Source of the DNA: an uncultured Lachnospiraceae bacterium
GTDB lineage: Bacteria; Bacillota; Clostridia; Lachnospirales; Lachnospiraceae
Length of the DNA: 32,682 nt
Direction: 5' to 3'
Assembly (NCBI GenBank): GCA_900315735.1
Contig: ONAD01000025.1
Location: 1-32,682, forward strand
Positions 6,544-14,813 of this stretch are shown in pieces. The position numbers and the translations under genes are program-made. Each line of letters opens with the position of its first letter. The first letter of the stretch is position 1. Under the pieces are notes generated by a model. That model saw nothing but the letters and a program-made list of their open reading frames with translations. It searched no databases and was not told the origin of the DNA.

Positions 6544-7704
6544 ATGGCAATTTATCATTGCAGTATCAAAATCATTAGCAGGAGCGATGGAAAATCGGCA
6601 GTTGCTTCTTCTGCCTACCGCTCCGGCGAAAAGCTCATGGATGACCGCACAGGTCTTGTTCATGACTTTACGAAAAAGCGTGGAGTTGTATTTACAGAAG
6701 TTGCACTTCCGGCACATGCTCCGCCGGAATATGCTGACCGGAATGTATTATGGAATGCGGTGGAAAAGGCAGAAAAGAAATCCAATGCACAGCTTGCAAG
6801 AGAAATCGAAGTGGCACTTCCAAAGGAGCTTTCAAGGGAATGTCAGATTGAGATTGTAAGAAGGTATGTGCAGGAGAATTTTGTTTCTGTGGGCATGTGT
6901 GCCGACCGGGCATTACACGATAAAGGTGATGGCAATCCCCATGCTCATATTATGCTGACCATGCGTGGCATAAAAACCGATGGCTCATGGGCACAGAAGG
7001 AAAAGAAGATTTATGCCCTTGATGAAGATGGAAACCGTATTCCGCTCATTGACCCGGCTACCGGAGAACAGAAGCTTGGTAAACGGAATGAGAAGCTGTG
7101 GAAACGCATTACCGTAGAACCGAATGACTGGAACGACCAAACCAAAGCGGAAATCTGGAGAAAGTCATGGGCAGATATTTGTAACGAATATCTGTCTTTG
7201 GAACAACAGATTGACCACAGAAGTTACAAACGGCAGGAGCTGGATTTAGAGCCTACCATCCACGAAGGGTATCGTGCCCGCAAGATGGAGAAGGCAGGCT
7301 TTGTTTCTAATCGGTGCGAATACAACCGCATAGTAAAAAAGCTGAATGAACTGAAAGGTAAATGGCTTCTTACGGTGAAGGAATTACAGAAAACCATTAT
7401 GGAGAGAGGAAGGATTTTATATGAACGAATTACAGGATACTTTAGAGGAAATCATGGAGATTTTCAAATGTCAGGAAGACATGCTGGATATTCTGGAGAA
7501 CCAGCAGTATCAGCTGGAGCAGTTGAAACTGGCGAATCAGGAACAGCAGGAATTGTTGGAGAAATTAAATGCCGAGAACATGAGGCTCTCAGCCGAAAAT
7601 CGGAATCTGACCGTACAGAATCAGAAATTATTAGTTGTTATAGCATTTATGAGGGAAAAGAGTTATTTACGTGCGGATATTTTTGGAATATATATTTTAA
7701 TTAA
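6544..7704 (+). CDS. MobA/MobL family relaxase (MOBQ)
   Basis: The protein opens AIYHCSIKIISRSDGKSAVA then SSAYRSGEKL, the N-terminal signature with catalytic tyrosine region of MobA/MobL relaxases. The metal-binding histidine motif follows at about residues 125-140 as NPHAHIMLTMR, then the conserved WNDQTKAEIWRKSWADICNE region. It would nick oriT and stay bound to the transferred strand. The start at 6544 follows AAGGAGGAT; an in-frame ATG at 6514 lies before that site. Relaxase-like sequence ends near 7420. The last ~95 codons overlap a coiled-coil ORF in another frame and are glycine-rich, so they look like read-through of a shadow frame. The natural C-terminus may have been lost. Confidence 0.85.
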   Translation: MAIYHCSIKIISRSDGKSAVASSAYRSGEKLMDDRTGLVHDFTKKRGVVFTEVALPAHAPPEYADRNVLWNAVEKAEKKSNAQLAREIEVALPKELSRECQIEIVRRYVQENFVSVGMCADRALHDKGDGNPHAHIMLTMRGIKTDGSWAQKEKKIYALDEDGNRIPLIDPATGEQKLGKRNEKLWKRITVEPNDWNDQTKAEIWRKSWADICNEYLSLEQQIDHRSYKRQELDLEPTIHEGYRARKMEKAGFVSNRCEYNRIVKKLNELKGKWLLTVKELQKTIMERGRILYERITGYFRGNHGDFQMSGRHAGYSGEPAVSAGAVETGESGTAGIVGEIKCREHEALSRKSESDRTESEIISCYSIYEGKELFTCGYFWNIYFN

Positions 7705-7897
7705 GATAAATGAGTTGTCGCATAAGGATCAAAATCAGGATGATATAAAAGGAATTGTAAGAAACGCATTTATAGCAAGAAATATGAATGTAGATGAATA
7801 TATAGATATGATAGAAAGGGAGTGCAGCATATGTAGGAGTGAAATTAATTATGTTCAAAAGGAGAAGATGAAAGAATATTTGTTGAAAACTTTTTGA
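7421..7897 (+). CDS. Coiled-coil protein overlapping the relaxase 3' end
   Basis: The ATG at 7421 follows AGGAAGGATTTTAT. Residues 1-75 (ELQDTLEEIMEIFKCQED, then LENQQYQLEQLKLANQEQQE and LEKLNAENMRLSAENRN) form a strong heptad coiled coil. The C-terminal half (about residues 76-158) is AT-rich, contains NAFIARNMNVDEYIDMIER and two close cysteines, and has no family I recognise. It overlaps the relaxase frame by 284 bases, far more than usual for coupled genes. The coiled-coil half resembles accessory proteins that follow MobL genes. The marked shift to AT-rich codons near 7630 suggests a junction within the gene. Confidence 0.6.
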   Translation: MNELQDTLEEIMEIFKCQEDMLDILENQQYQLEQLKLANQEQQELLEKLNAENMRLSAENRNLTVQNQKLLVVIAFMREKSYLRADIFGIYILIKINELSHKDQNQDDIKGIVRNAFIARNMNVDEYIDMIERECSICRSEINYVQKEKMKEYLLKTF

Positions 7898-8000
7898 CAG
7901 AAATGAAATAAAACTTCTGAAAAATAGTTTATGAACAAATTCTTGATGCTAAAGAACTGATTTATTTTCCCTATAAAGTTCCCACCACCCAACTCCAAAA

Positions 8001-8108
8001 ATGCTTCCCAAGGTCACCTATGAACTACCCACCAAGATTTTAGCCATACTTGAAGCAAAGCAACCTATCAACCCGAAACATTACAAAACAAATAATTATA
8101 AACCATGA
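8001..8108 (+). CDS. Possible 35-residue ORF coupled to the helicase gene
   Basis: The ORF (MLPKVTYELPTKILAILEAK then QPINPKHYKTNNYKP) ends in ATGA, so its stop overlaps the helicase start by four bases. No clear ribosome binding site precedes either gene. Coupling would explain how the helicase is started without its own site. The peptide has no known match, and the 207-base gap around it (7898-8104) otherwise shows no gene or terminator. Confidence 0.25.
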   Translation: MLPKVTYELPTKILAILEAKQPINPKHYKTNNYKP

Positions 8109-11100
8109 ACACAATTTGCAGAGATATCTTCCGGGCCATTCATGAGAGAAAATGGCTCAGTATAGAGTACAGAAACGGAAAAGATGAAGTAACAAAATAT
8201 TGGATTGGAATTATGGAGATAGACCCTATCCGGAAATCCATGCATGTAATGGGACTGCATTTGGGGCAGTATACCACAATGAGCCTTTACATTTATATTG
8301 ATTCCATATTATCATCGGCAGTAATAGAAGGCTCTTATTTTGAAACAAAGCAGGAGCTGATAGATGATATTACATATAATCAGGGAAAATACCGGAGAAT
8401 CTTTGATAATATTGCAAATCTGAAGGTGCTCAATTATCTTGTTGACTGCAATAAAATGGATTCTGTACCTTACAAAACAGATTATGCACTCATTGAGCAT
8501 CTGGATGGTGAATGGCAGGGGACTTATAAGCTCACACCGGAGCAGTTTAGGCAGATTGTATCAAAGTTTCAATATGGAGCAAAGGATGCCGCTTCCAAGA
8601 AGAAAATGAAGCAGCTGGCAATAAATGTATTAAGTATACATACGCCAAAAGGCGTATATGTGCTGGCATACCGAAAGCTGCGGCTGGATGTGCAGAAGAA
8701 GACCTTAAGGCAGGATGAAGAAATAACCGTCTGCATGGAGTTTGCGTTGGAGAAGAATAAGCCGGAAGCAAAATTTGGAATCCGGAAATTTTTAGATGCA
8801 GATGACTATGAACTTTTAAATGATTTTGAAAAGAATCAGGAACTGATAAAAGATAAAATAACGAAGTCCAATCCCCAGATAAACGGCGTGGATGATATGC
8901 CATATGTAATTGCAATCGGCAGGGATTTGCTGGTGGATCTTCATCAGGAGTATGAAGCAATTCATAAAATGTATGAAAAAGATGAAGTGACCATTCCGAT
9001 AAAAGCATTTTTCGGAGAACTCTTAAAACAGGTAGACCGGAGAAAAAATTATCCGATAACACTTTTAGACCGGAAAATCAATCTGGATCAGCTTCTGGCA
9101 ATTCATAATGCAATGAAATATCCGCTGGCATATATCCAGGGACCGCCGGGAACCGGCAAAACAAATACCATCGTAAATACCATGGTGACTGCTTTCTTTA
9201 ATGAGAAAACGGTCTTATTTGCGTCTTATAACAATCATCCCATTGATGGCGTGTGCGATAAATTAAAGTCCATTCCTTACCGGAATAAAGGGATGATACC
9301 ATTTCCAATTATCCGTCTTGGGAATGATAAATGCGTGCTGCAGGCACTGGACGATATTCGGGATTTGTATAAGCGGACAAAGGATATTTCCATATTTGAC
9401 AGTACCCTTGAGAAGAATAAGGATGATAAGACGAGAAGGACGGAGAAGCTGACCAAGCTCTTGCAGAGACATGAAGAGAGAATCGAATTAAAGGAGCGGG
9501 AAGAAGCAATTCTTAAAATGATAGAGACCAATCAGCATCTGACTTTTCAGACAGAACTGCAGGGTGTACAGCTTCAGGAGGTACGGAAAAAATTAGCAGA
9601 AATTGGTGAGATTACAGATGAAGAGGCGTTGAAGCTTGTAGTGGAAGATGAGGAGCTGTTTAAGAAATACCTCTACTATACTTCGGCAAAATATATCCAG
9701 CGTCTGAAGGAACCGAAGAATCAGGATTTAATGGAGATTGTAAACTGTCCGGATGAGGAAAAGAAAGTAAAACAGTTTAATACTTATATCCGTCAGGAAG
9801 AAAATTTGAAGAAGTTCCAGAGAATTTTTCCGATTATTGCAACGACATCCATATCGGCACACAAGATTGGTGAGCCGGGGACGTATTTTGATATGGTTAT
9901 TATGGATGAAGCAAGTCAGGGAAATATTGCCATGTCATTAGTACCGATTATCAGAGGCAGAAGCCTTATGCTGGTAGGTGATCCGCAGCAGTTGAGTCCG
10001 GTAATCCTGCTGAATCCGGTGGACAATGAGAAGCTTAAGCGGATTTATGGAGTGACAGATGAGTATGATTATATAAAGAATTCCATTTATAAGACTTATC
10101 TGGCATGCGATGCAGTCAGTGAGGAAATTCTGCTCAGCCACCATTACCGCTGCAATAAGAAAATTATTTCATTTAATAATAAAAAATATTATAACAACAA
10201 GTTGATTATCAACAGTCCGGATAAAGAGGCTAATCCGCTGATTTTTAAGAATATTCCGGCGAATACCACCAACTATAAGAATACAGCACCGCAGGAAGTA
10301 GAAGAGATTATTTCCTTTATCAAAGAGAATCCGGATAAGAGTATCGGTATCATTACACCATTTACTAATCAGAAAGAACTGATTCAGCATGCGCTAAAGG
10401 AAAATGGCATGGAAAATATTCCCTGTGGAACGGTTCATGCATTTCAGGGAGATGAAAAGGATGTTGTGCTTTTTTCTCTGGCAATCACCCAGCAGACTTA
10501 TCAGGGAACTTATGACTGGCTGAAAAATAATAAGGAACTGATTAATGTGGCAACTTCCCGGGCAAAAGACCAGTTGGTAATATTGTCGGATATCAAGGAA
10601 CTGAAGCGTCTGCATTCCGCTGGGGATGATGATATTTATGAGCTGGTAGATTATGTCCAGACCAACGGTGAGGCGCAGGTGACAGCAAGAGAGACTTCTT
10701 CCAGGGCATTGGGAATCAAGCCGTACAGTACGCAGACAGAGGCTGCATTTTTAACCACATTAAATCATGCATTGGATAATGTGCTGAATACAAATAACCG
10801 CTGTGTTGTGCAGAGGGAAGTCAGCATTGCACACGTATTTCAGGAAAATGAATCCTATGACGACCTTTTTTATACCGGCAGGTTTGATTTTGTGGTATAT
10901 GAAAAGGGATTCCGGGGACAGGATATGCCGATACTCGCCATTGAGTTAGACGGAAAAGAACATAAAGAAAATGCCATTGTGAGGGCAAGAGACGAGAAGA
11001 AAAATGCAATCTGCCGGGCGCATGGATTTGAGTTAATCCGGGTGGAAAATTCTTATGCCAGAAGGTATAATTACATTAAAAATATACTGATACAGTATTT

Positions 11101-11116
11101 TAAGAGTGTAAGGTAA
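8105..11116 (+). CDS. WYL-like / SF1 helicase / DUF2726 nuclease fusion protein
   Basis: This 1003-residue protein has three parts. Residues 1-75 (FRAIHERKWLSIEYRNGKDE) resemble a WYL-type ligand-sensing fold. Residues about 330-860 are a DNA2/NAM7-type SF1 helicase: Walker A GPPGTGKT near 346, a long helical insertion, Walker B DEAS near 600, GDPQQLSPV near 624, HAFQGDEKDVV near 777 and TSRAKDQLVIL near 816. Residues 890-1003 carry GRFDFVVYE and ILAIELDGKEHKEN, a DUF2726/PD-(D/E)XK-like nuclease site (D, then E-x-D-G-K). It would unwind and cut nucleic acid. It stands alone at the edge of a mobile element, which fits a single-gene anti-phage system. The ATG lacks a ribosome binding site. Confidence 0.85.
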   Translation: MNTICRDIFRAIHERKWLSIEYRNGKDEVTKYWIGIMEIDPIRKSMHVMGLHLGQYTTMSLYIYIDSILSSAVIEGSYFETKQELIDDITYNQGKYRRIFDNIANLKVLNYLVDCNKMDSVPYKTDYALIEHLDGEWQGTYKLTPEQFRQIVSKFQYGAKDAASKKKMKQLAINVLSIHTPKGVYVLAYRKLRLDVQKKTLRQDEEITVCMEFALEKNKPEAKFGIRKFLDADDYELLNDFEKNQELIKDKITKSNPQINGVDDMPYVIAIGRDLLVDLHQEYEAIHKMYEKDEVTIPIKAFFGELLKQVDRRKNYPITLLDRKINLDQLLAIHNAMKYPLAYIQGPPGTGKTNTIVNTMVTAFFNEKTVLFASYNNHPIDGVCDKLKSIPYRNKGMIPFPIIRLGNDKCVLQALDDIRDLYKRTKDISIFDSTLEKNKDDKTRRTEKLTKLLQRHEERIELKEREEAILKMIETNQHLTFQTELQGVQLQEVRKKLAEIGEITDEEALKLVVEDEELFKKYLYYTSAKYIQRLKEPKNQDLMEIVNCPDEEKKVKQFNTYIRQEENLKKFQRIFPIIATTSISAHKIGEPGTYFDMVIMDEASQGNIAMSLVPIIRGRSLMLVGDPQQLSPVILLNPVDNEKLKRIYGVTDEYDYIKNSIYKTYLACDAVSEEILLSHHYRCNKKIISFNNKKYYNNKLIINSPDKEANPLIFKNIPANTTNYKNTAPQEVEEIISFIKENPDKSIGIITPFTNQKELIQHALKENGMENIPCGTVHAFQGDEKDVVLFSLAITQQTYQGTYDWLKNNKELINVATSRAKDQLVILSDIKELKRLHSAGDDDIYELVDYVQTNGEAQVTARETSSRALGIKPYSTQTEAAFLTTLNHALDNVLNTNNRCVVQREVSIAHVFQENESYDDLFYTGRFDFVVYEKGFRGQDMPILAIELDGKEHKENAIVRARDEKKNAICRAHGFELIRVENSYARRYNYIKNILIQYFKSVR

Positions 11117-11128
11117 CGTAAAACCCCC

Positions 11129-11187
11129 TTGACATCTCACCCAAAACTAATTATATTTATAACAGTGTTATATAACACTGTTATAAA
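11129..11187 (+). promoter_or_regulatory. tetR promoter with a perfect 32-bp palindromic operator
   Basis: TTGACA (11129-11134) and TATATT (11152-11157) are 17 bases apart. A perfect 32-bp palindrome with half-site TTTATAACAGTGTTAT occupies 11156-11187, overlapping the -10 box and the likely transcription start. The TetR-family gene begins 17 bases later. The arrangement predicts autorepression and control of the downstream transport genes. Confidence 0.85.
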
Positions 11188-11203
11188 TGAAACGGAGGCA
11201 TCA

Positions 11204-11827
11204 GTGACTAAACCAATCGAAGGCGTATCGGAAAGAATACTTTCCTGCGCAACGGAAGAATTTTTAGAAAAGGGTTATTCCGACGCATCACTTCGCACCA
11301 TTGCGGCGAAAGCAGGAACAACCACAGGCTCTATTTATTCCAGATTTAAAGACAAGGAAGGGCTGTTTGCAGCAATTGTAGGACCGGTGGCAGAGTATAT
11401 GATGAATCTTTTTGTGAAGACGCAGGAAGAATTTCATGCAGTAGAGCCGGAGCGGCAGCCGAAGGAAATGGATGACTATGTGATGTCAGGAATGGATGAA
11501 ATGCTGGATTATATCTATGATAATTTTACTGCATTTCAGCTGTTGTTAGAGGCGTCCTATGGAACGAAGTTCCAGAATTTTGTAGAACAGTTGGCAGAAG
11601 TAGAGGCAGAATATACCTACAAGTTCATGGAGGTTATTCATTTTCAGAATGAAGATGGAAATGAAGTGACGGAAGAGTTCATCCATATCATGACCAGAGC
11701 ATTATTTGACAGCATGTTTGAAGTTGTCCGCCACAAGATGGAGAAGGAGACAGCCCGGAAATACATACATATGCTGGAAAAATTCAACCACGCAGGCTGG
11801 AATACCATTTTAAAATTCGAAGAATAG
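11204..11827 (+). CDS. TetR/AcrR family transcriptional regulator
   Basis: The 207-residue protein has an N-terminal TetR DNA-binding domain (ERILSCATEEFLEKGYSDAS then LRTIAAKAGTTTGSIYSRFK, residues about 9-50) and a helical ligand-binding C-terminal domain. The start is a GTG at 11204, chosen because GGAGGCATCA directly precedes it; the frame is open upstream but runs through the promoter and operator. It is followed by the ECF/ABC import cassette on the same strand and probably represses it, with the metabolite or metal complex being imported as a possible inducer. Confidence 0.88.
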   Translation: MTKPIEGVSERILSCATEEFLEKGYSDASLRTIAAKAGTTTGSIYSRFKDKEGLFAAIVGPVAEYMMNLFVKTQEEFHAVEPERQPKEMDDYVMSGMDEMLDYIYDNFTAFQLLLEASYGTKFQNFVEQLAEVEAEYTYKFMEVIHFQNEDGNEVTEEFIHIMTRALFDSMFEVVRHKMEKETARKYIHMLEKFNHAGWNTILKFEE

Positions 11828-11834
11828 AGACAGT

Positions 11835-11876
11835 AAGACTGCTCATCTTGTAACAGCAGGAAAGCAGTCTTTTCTT
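11835..11876 (+). terminator. Hairpin after tetR
   Basis: AAGACTGCT (11835-11843) and AGCAGTCTT (11863-11871) form a perfect 9-bp stem with a 19-base loop, followed by TTCTT. It may terminate or attenuate transcription between tetR and the transporter genes. Its short U-run suggests partial read-through. Confidence 0.5.
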
Positions 11877-11952
11877 AAAAAGAAAGGTTAGTTGGAACTG
11901 ATTATCGTTAGACAGTACTATATGATAAAAATATCAAAAAGGAGCATTAGAA

Positions 11953-12540
11953 ATGAAAAACGATGCAAAGTTAAAAGGAAAAGATCTGATTAATGTAGGT
12001 ATTTATGCAGCAATTTATTGTGTTATTATGACAGCCGTTGCCATGCTTGGCTTCATTCCGATTATGATGCCAATGTTATGTGTTCTGGTGCCGTTACTGG
12101 GCGGAATTCCAATGATGCTGTTTATGACCAAAGTCAATAAATTTGGAATGATTACCATTTATTCCATAATCGTAGGGCTGTTTCTATGGGTAACCGGAAT
12201 GGGATACTGGCCGTTTATCTTTGGTATTGTATTCGGCTTCATCGCAGATCTGATTGCAAAGAGCGGCAATTATAAGAGCAGCAAGAAGACCATTGCAAGC
12301 TATGCCGTATTTTCTCTGATTATCTTTGGAAACTTTGTTCCGCTTTTAATCAATGCAGAAGAATATTTCCTGACCCGACAGAGTTTTGGCGAAGCATATA
12401 TCACCAGTCTTACCGAAATCATGGGAAATACCTGGCTTACCCCATTACTGGCAGTTTCCTGTCTGGTCTGCGGAACCATCGGCGGCTTCATCGGTAAAGC
12501 AATTTTAAAGAAGCATTTCGTAAAGGCAGGAATTGCATAA
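11953..12540 (+). CDS. MptD-family ECF transporter S component
   Basis: The 195-residue protein has about five to six hydrophobic helices and the conserved MptD/Trep_Strep family layout: a charged N-terminus with KGKDLINVGIYAAIYCVI, PMLCVLVPLLGGIPMMLFM, and a C-terminal CGTIGGFIGKAILKKHF. S components bind the substrate in the membrane and work with an EcfT scaffold and EcfA ATPases, both encoded next. AAAAAGGAG precedes the ATG. The substrate is not identifiable from sequence. The partnership with two exporter-fold ABC proteins recalls iron-chelator or tetrapyrrole import cassettes, which is an inference. Confidence 0.82.
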   Translation: MKNDAKLKGKDLINVGIYAAIYCVIMTAVAMLGFIPIMMPMLCVLVPLLGGIPMMLFMTKVNKFGMITIYSIIVGLFLWVTGMGYWPFIFGIVFGFIADLIAKSGNYKSSKKTIASYAVFSLIIFGNFVPLLINAEEYFLTRQSFGEAYITSLTEIMGNTWLTPLLAVSCLVCGTIGGFIGKAILKKHFVKAGIA

Positions 12541-13271
12541 TGCAGGGAAGCTTATTACAGCCCGATGAAAAAAGAACAGGAATAACCTTTGACCCGCGAA
12601 CGAAAATGTTTCTGCTTCTTACGGTAGCTGTATTTGTTTTAGGCGGCGCCGGAGGGAAAAATGTGGATTTGCTGGCACCGATGCTGTGTGCGCTGCCCTT
12701 TGTTCTTTTTTTACTGGCTGGAAAATGGAAACGGGCATTTACCTATGCCCTCATTTATACGGCGGCGTATCTGTGTTTCTGGTATTTCGGACCACGCACC
12801 ACAGGCATTGTAAATTTTCTTCTGCTGGCAATCTGCGGCATCTTATCCCGGTTCCTGCCGGGAATCATGATTGGCATGTATTTGATTGAGACAACAACGG
12901 TAAGTGAATTTACGGCAGCCATGTCGAAAATGCATGTGACAGATAAAATAACGATTCCACTGTCGGTCATGTTCCGCTTTTTCCCAACGGTGGCAGATGA
13001 ATTTTCATCCATCAATGCAGCCATGCGGATGCGTGATATCCGGCTGGGCGGCAAAAACGTGACGAAAATGATAGAGTACCGTCTGGTTCCGCTGATGGTC
13101 TGTTCCGCAAAAATAGGGGAAGAATTAAATGCGGCAGCACTGACCAGAGGCTTAGGCGGAGAAGTGCGGCGCACCAATGTATGCAGAATCGGTTTCCATG
13201 TGCAGGATATATTGCTGTTTCTCATTGCATTAAGTCCGTATGTGGCATGGATTGCAGGGCTTGTAGCATAG
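12540..13271 (+). CDS. ECF transporter T component (EcfT/CbiQ family)
   Basis: The 243-residue membrane protein begins one base inside the stop of the S-component gene (TAATG), which indicates tight coupling. It has about five hydrophobic segments and two short cytoplasmic motifs typical of EcfT coupling helices: the MRMRDIRLGG stretch (the first A-R-G-like motif) and LTRGLGGEVRRTN (the second, LTRGLG). These contact the ATPases. It would join the MptD-like S component to the double EcfA protein encoded 17 bases downstream. Confidence 0.85.
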   Translation: MQGSLLQPDEKRTGITFDPRTKMFLLLTVAVFVLGGAGGKNVDLLAPMLCALPFVLFLLAGKWKRAFTYALIYTAAYLCFWYFGPRTTGIVNFLLLAICGILSRFLPGIMIGMYLIETTTVSEFTAAMSKMHVTDKITIPLSVMFRFFPTVADEFSSINAAMRMRDIRLGGKNVTKMIEYRLVPLMVCSAKIGEELNAAALTRGLGGEVRRTNVCRIGFHVQDILLFLIALSPYVAWIAGLVA

Positions 13272-13288
13272 AAAGGTGGAGCGGACGA

Positions 13289-14766
13289 ATGATAGAGATT
13301 TCAAATGTTAATTTTCAATATGGACTGCTGACATAGGCGCACTCCATGATATTAATCTGTCTGTCGCGGACGGCTCCTGAGTTTTATTGTGCGGAGAATC
13401 CGGCTGTGGCAAGACCACGATTACAAGACTTTTAAACGGACTGATTCCACATTTTTATGAAGGCACATTAGAGGGCGAGATAACAGTAAATGGACTTAAG
13501 GTAAAAGAAGAAGAGCTTTATACCATTGCATCCAGGGTTGGAAGTGTATTCCAGAATCCAAGAAGCCAGTTCTTCTGTCTGGATACCAACAGCGAGGTGG
13601 CATTTGGATGTGAAAATATGGGATTGCCGGAGCAGGAAGTCTTAAGGCGGAGCGAACAGGCGGTCCGTGATTTGAATATGGAAAAATTAATGAACCGTAA
13701 TATTTTTCGATTATCCGGAGGCGAGAAGCAGAAGGTTGCCTGTGCGTCAGTGGCAGCCATGCAGCCGGAAGTGCTGGTGTTAGATGAGCCTACCTCAAAT
13801 CTTGATTTGGATGCCATTGAAGAATTAAAAGAAACACTAAAGCTGTGGAAGGCGCAGGGAAAGACTATCGTGATTGCCGAACACCGACTTTACTGGCTGA
13901 AGGAAATCTGTGACCGTGTCATATATCTGAAAGAAGGCAGAGTGTTATTTGACATATCCATGGAAGAATTCAAGACTTTCTTGCCGGAGAGGTTAGAAGA
14001 ATTGGGACTTCGTCGCATGACAACAGTAGAGGCAGATTTCCCGGAGAAACCGGCAGCAGAGACAGAAATAGAAACAGCGAATTTGCAGGAAACAATAGAA
14101 TTCCACAATTACAACTTTTCCTATGAAAAGCAGCCGGTTCTTAAAGTAGAAGATTTTTTGCTTCCGGAGGGAAGTATTGTGGCAGTCACCGGACACAATG
14201 GGGCAGGAAAATCCACATTTTTACGGTGTATGTGCGGTCTTGAGAAGAAATTTAAGGGGCAGACAAAGCTGCATGGAAAATGGCACAACCCGGGACAGAT
14301 GTTAAAGGAATGCTATATGGTCATGCAGGATGTGAATCACCAGTTGTTCTGCGAGACTGTGGAGGATGAAATCCGCCTTGGTATGAATGAAGCGGAAGAA
14401 GCAAAGGTGCCGCAGGTATTAAAAGAACTTGACTTATCAGACCTTACAGAACGGCATCCTATGTCTTTGTCCGGCGGACAGAAGCAGCGGGTGGCAATTG
14501 CATCTGCGCTGTTGGCAGATAAGTCAGTACTGATTTTTGATGAACCCACCAGCGGACTGGATTACCGTCATATGAAGCAGACCGCAGACTTATTTTTACA
14601 TCTGAAGAAATACAATAAAACCACATTTATTATCACCCACGACCCGGAGCTTATCGCAATGTGCTGTACCCATATTTTACATATCGAAGAGGGAGAAGTG
14701 GCGGAATACTATCCGCTGACAGCGGCACACCGGGAACAGTTTTTAAAGCAGTTTTCATTTCAATAA
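13289..14766 (+). pseudogene. Double ECF ATPase (EcfA) with a broken 5' end
   Basis: The gene should start at ATG 13289 (MIEISNVNFQYG) but reads into TAG at 13334. One extra A beside 13324 (GGAACT instead of GGACT) would restore TADIGALHDINLSVADGS in the following frame, and there a TGA at 13378 stands where TGG (W in GSWVLLCGESG) is expected. From a TTG at 13387 the frame is open: two ABC ATPase domains with CGESGCGKTT, LSGGEKQKV and LVLDEPTSNLD in the first, and GHNGAGKST, LSGGQKQRV and LIFDEPTSGLD in the second. It would energise the ECF transporter. Loss of the A-loop tyrosine should damage the first domain. Sequencing error is possible but two separate lesions are needed. Confidence 0.85.
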
Positions 14767-14813
14767 GAAATATAAAACAGAGTTTTAAGATTTTTAAAGG
14801 AGTAGAAGAAAAA

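Noticed and set aside
8547..9062. 171-codon minus-strand ORF in the helicase gene
   Set aside because: It is the shadow of a long gene with clear motifs, and its proline/leucine/histidine-rich content is typical of antisense frames.
13378..13380. TGA as a possible selenocysteine codon in the EcfA protein
   Set aside because: The position before VLLCGESG is not catalytic, tryptophan fits (TGG to TGA), and a frameshift lies 54 bases upstream, so decay or sequence error is simpler.
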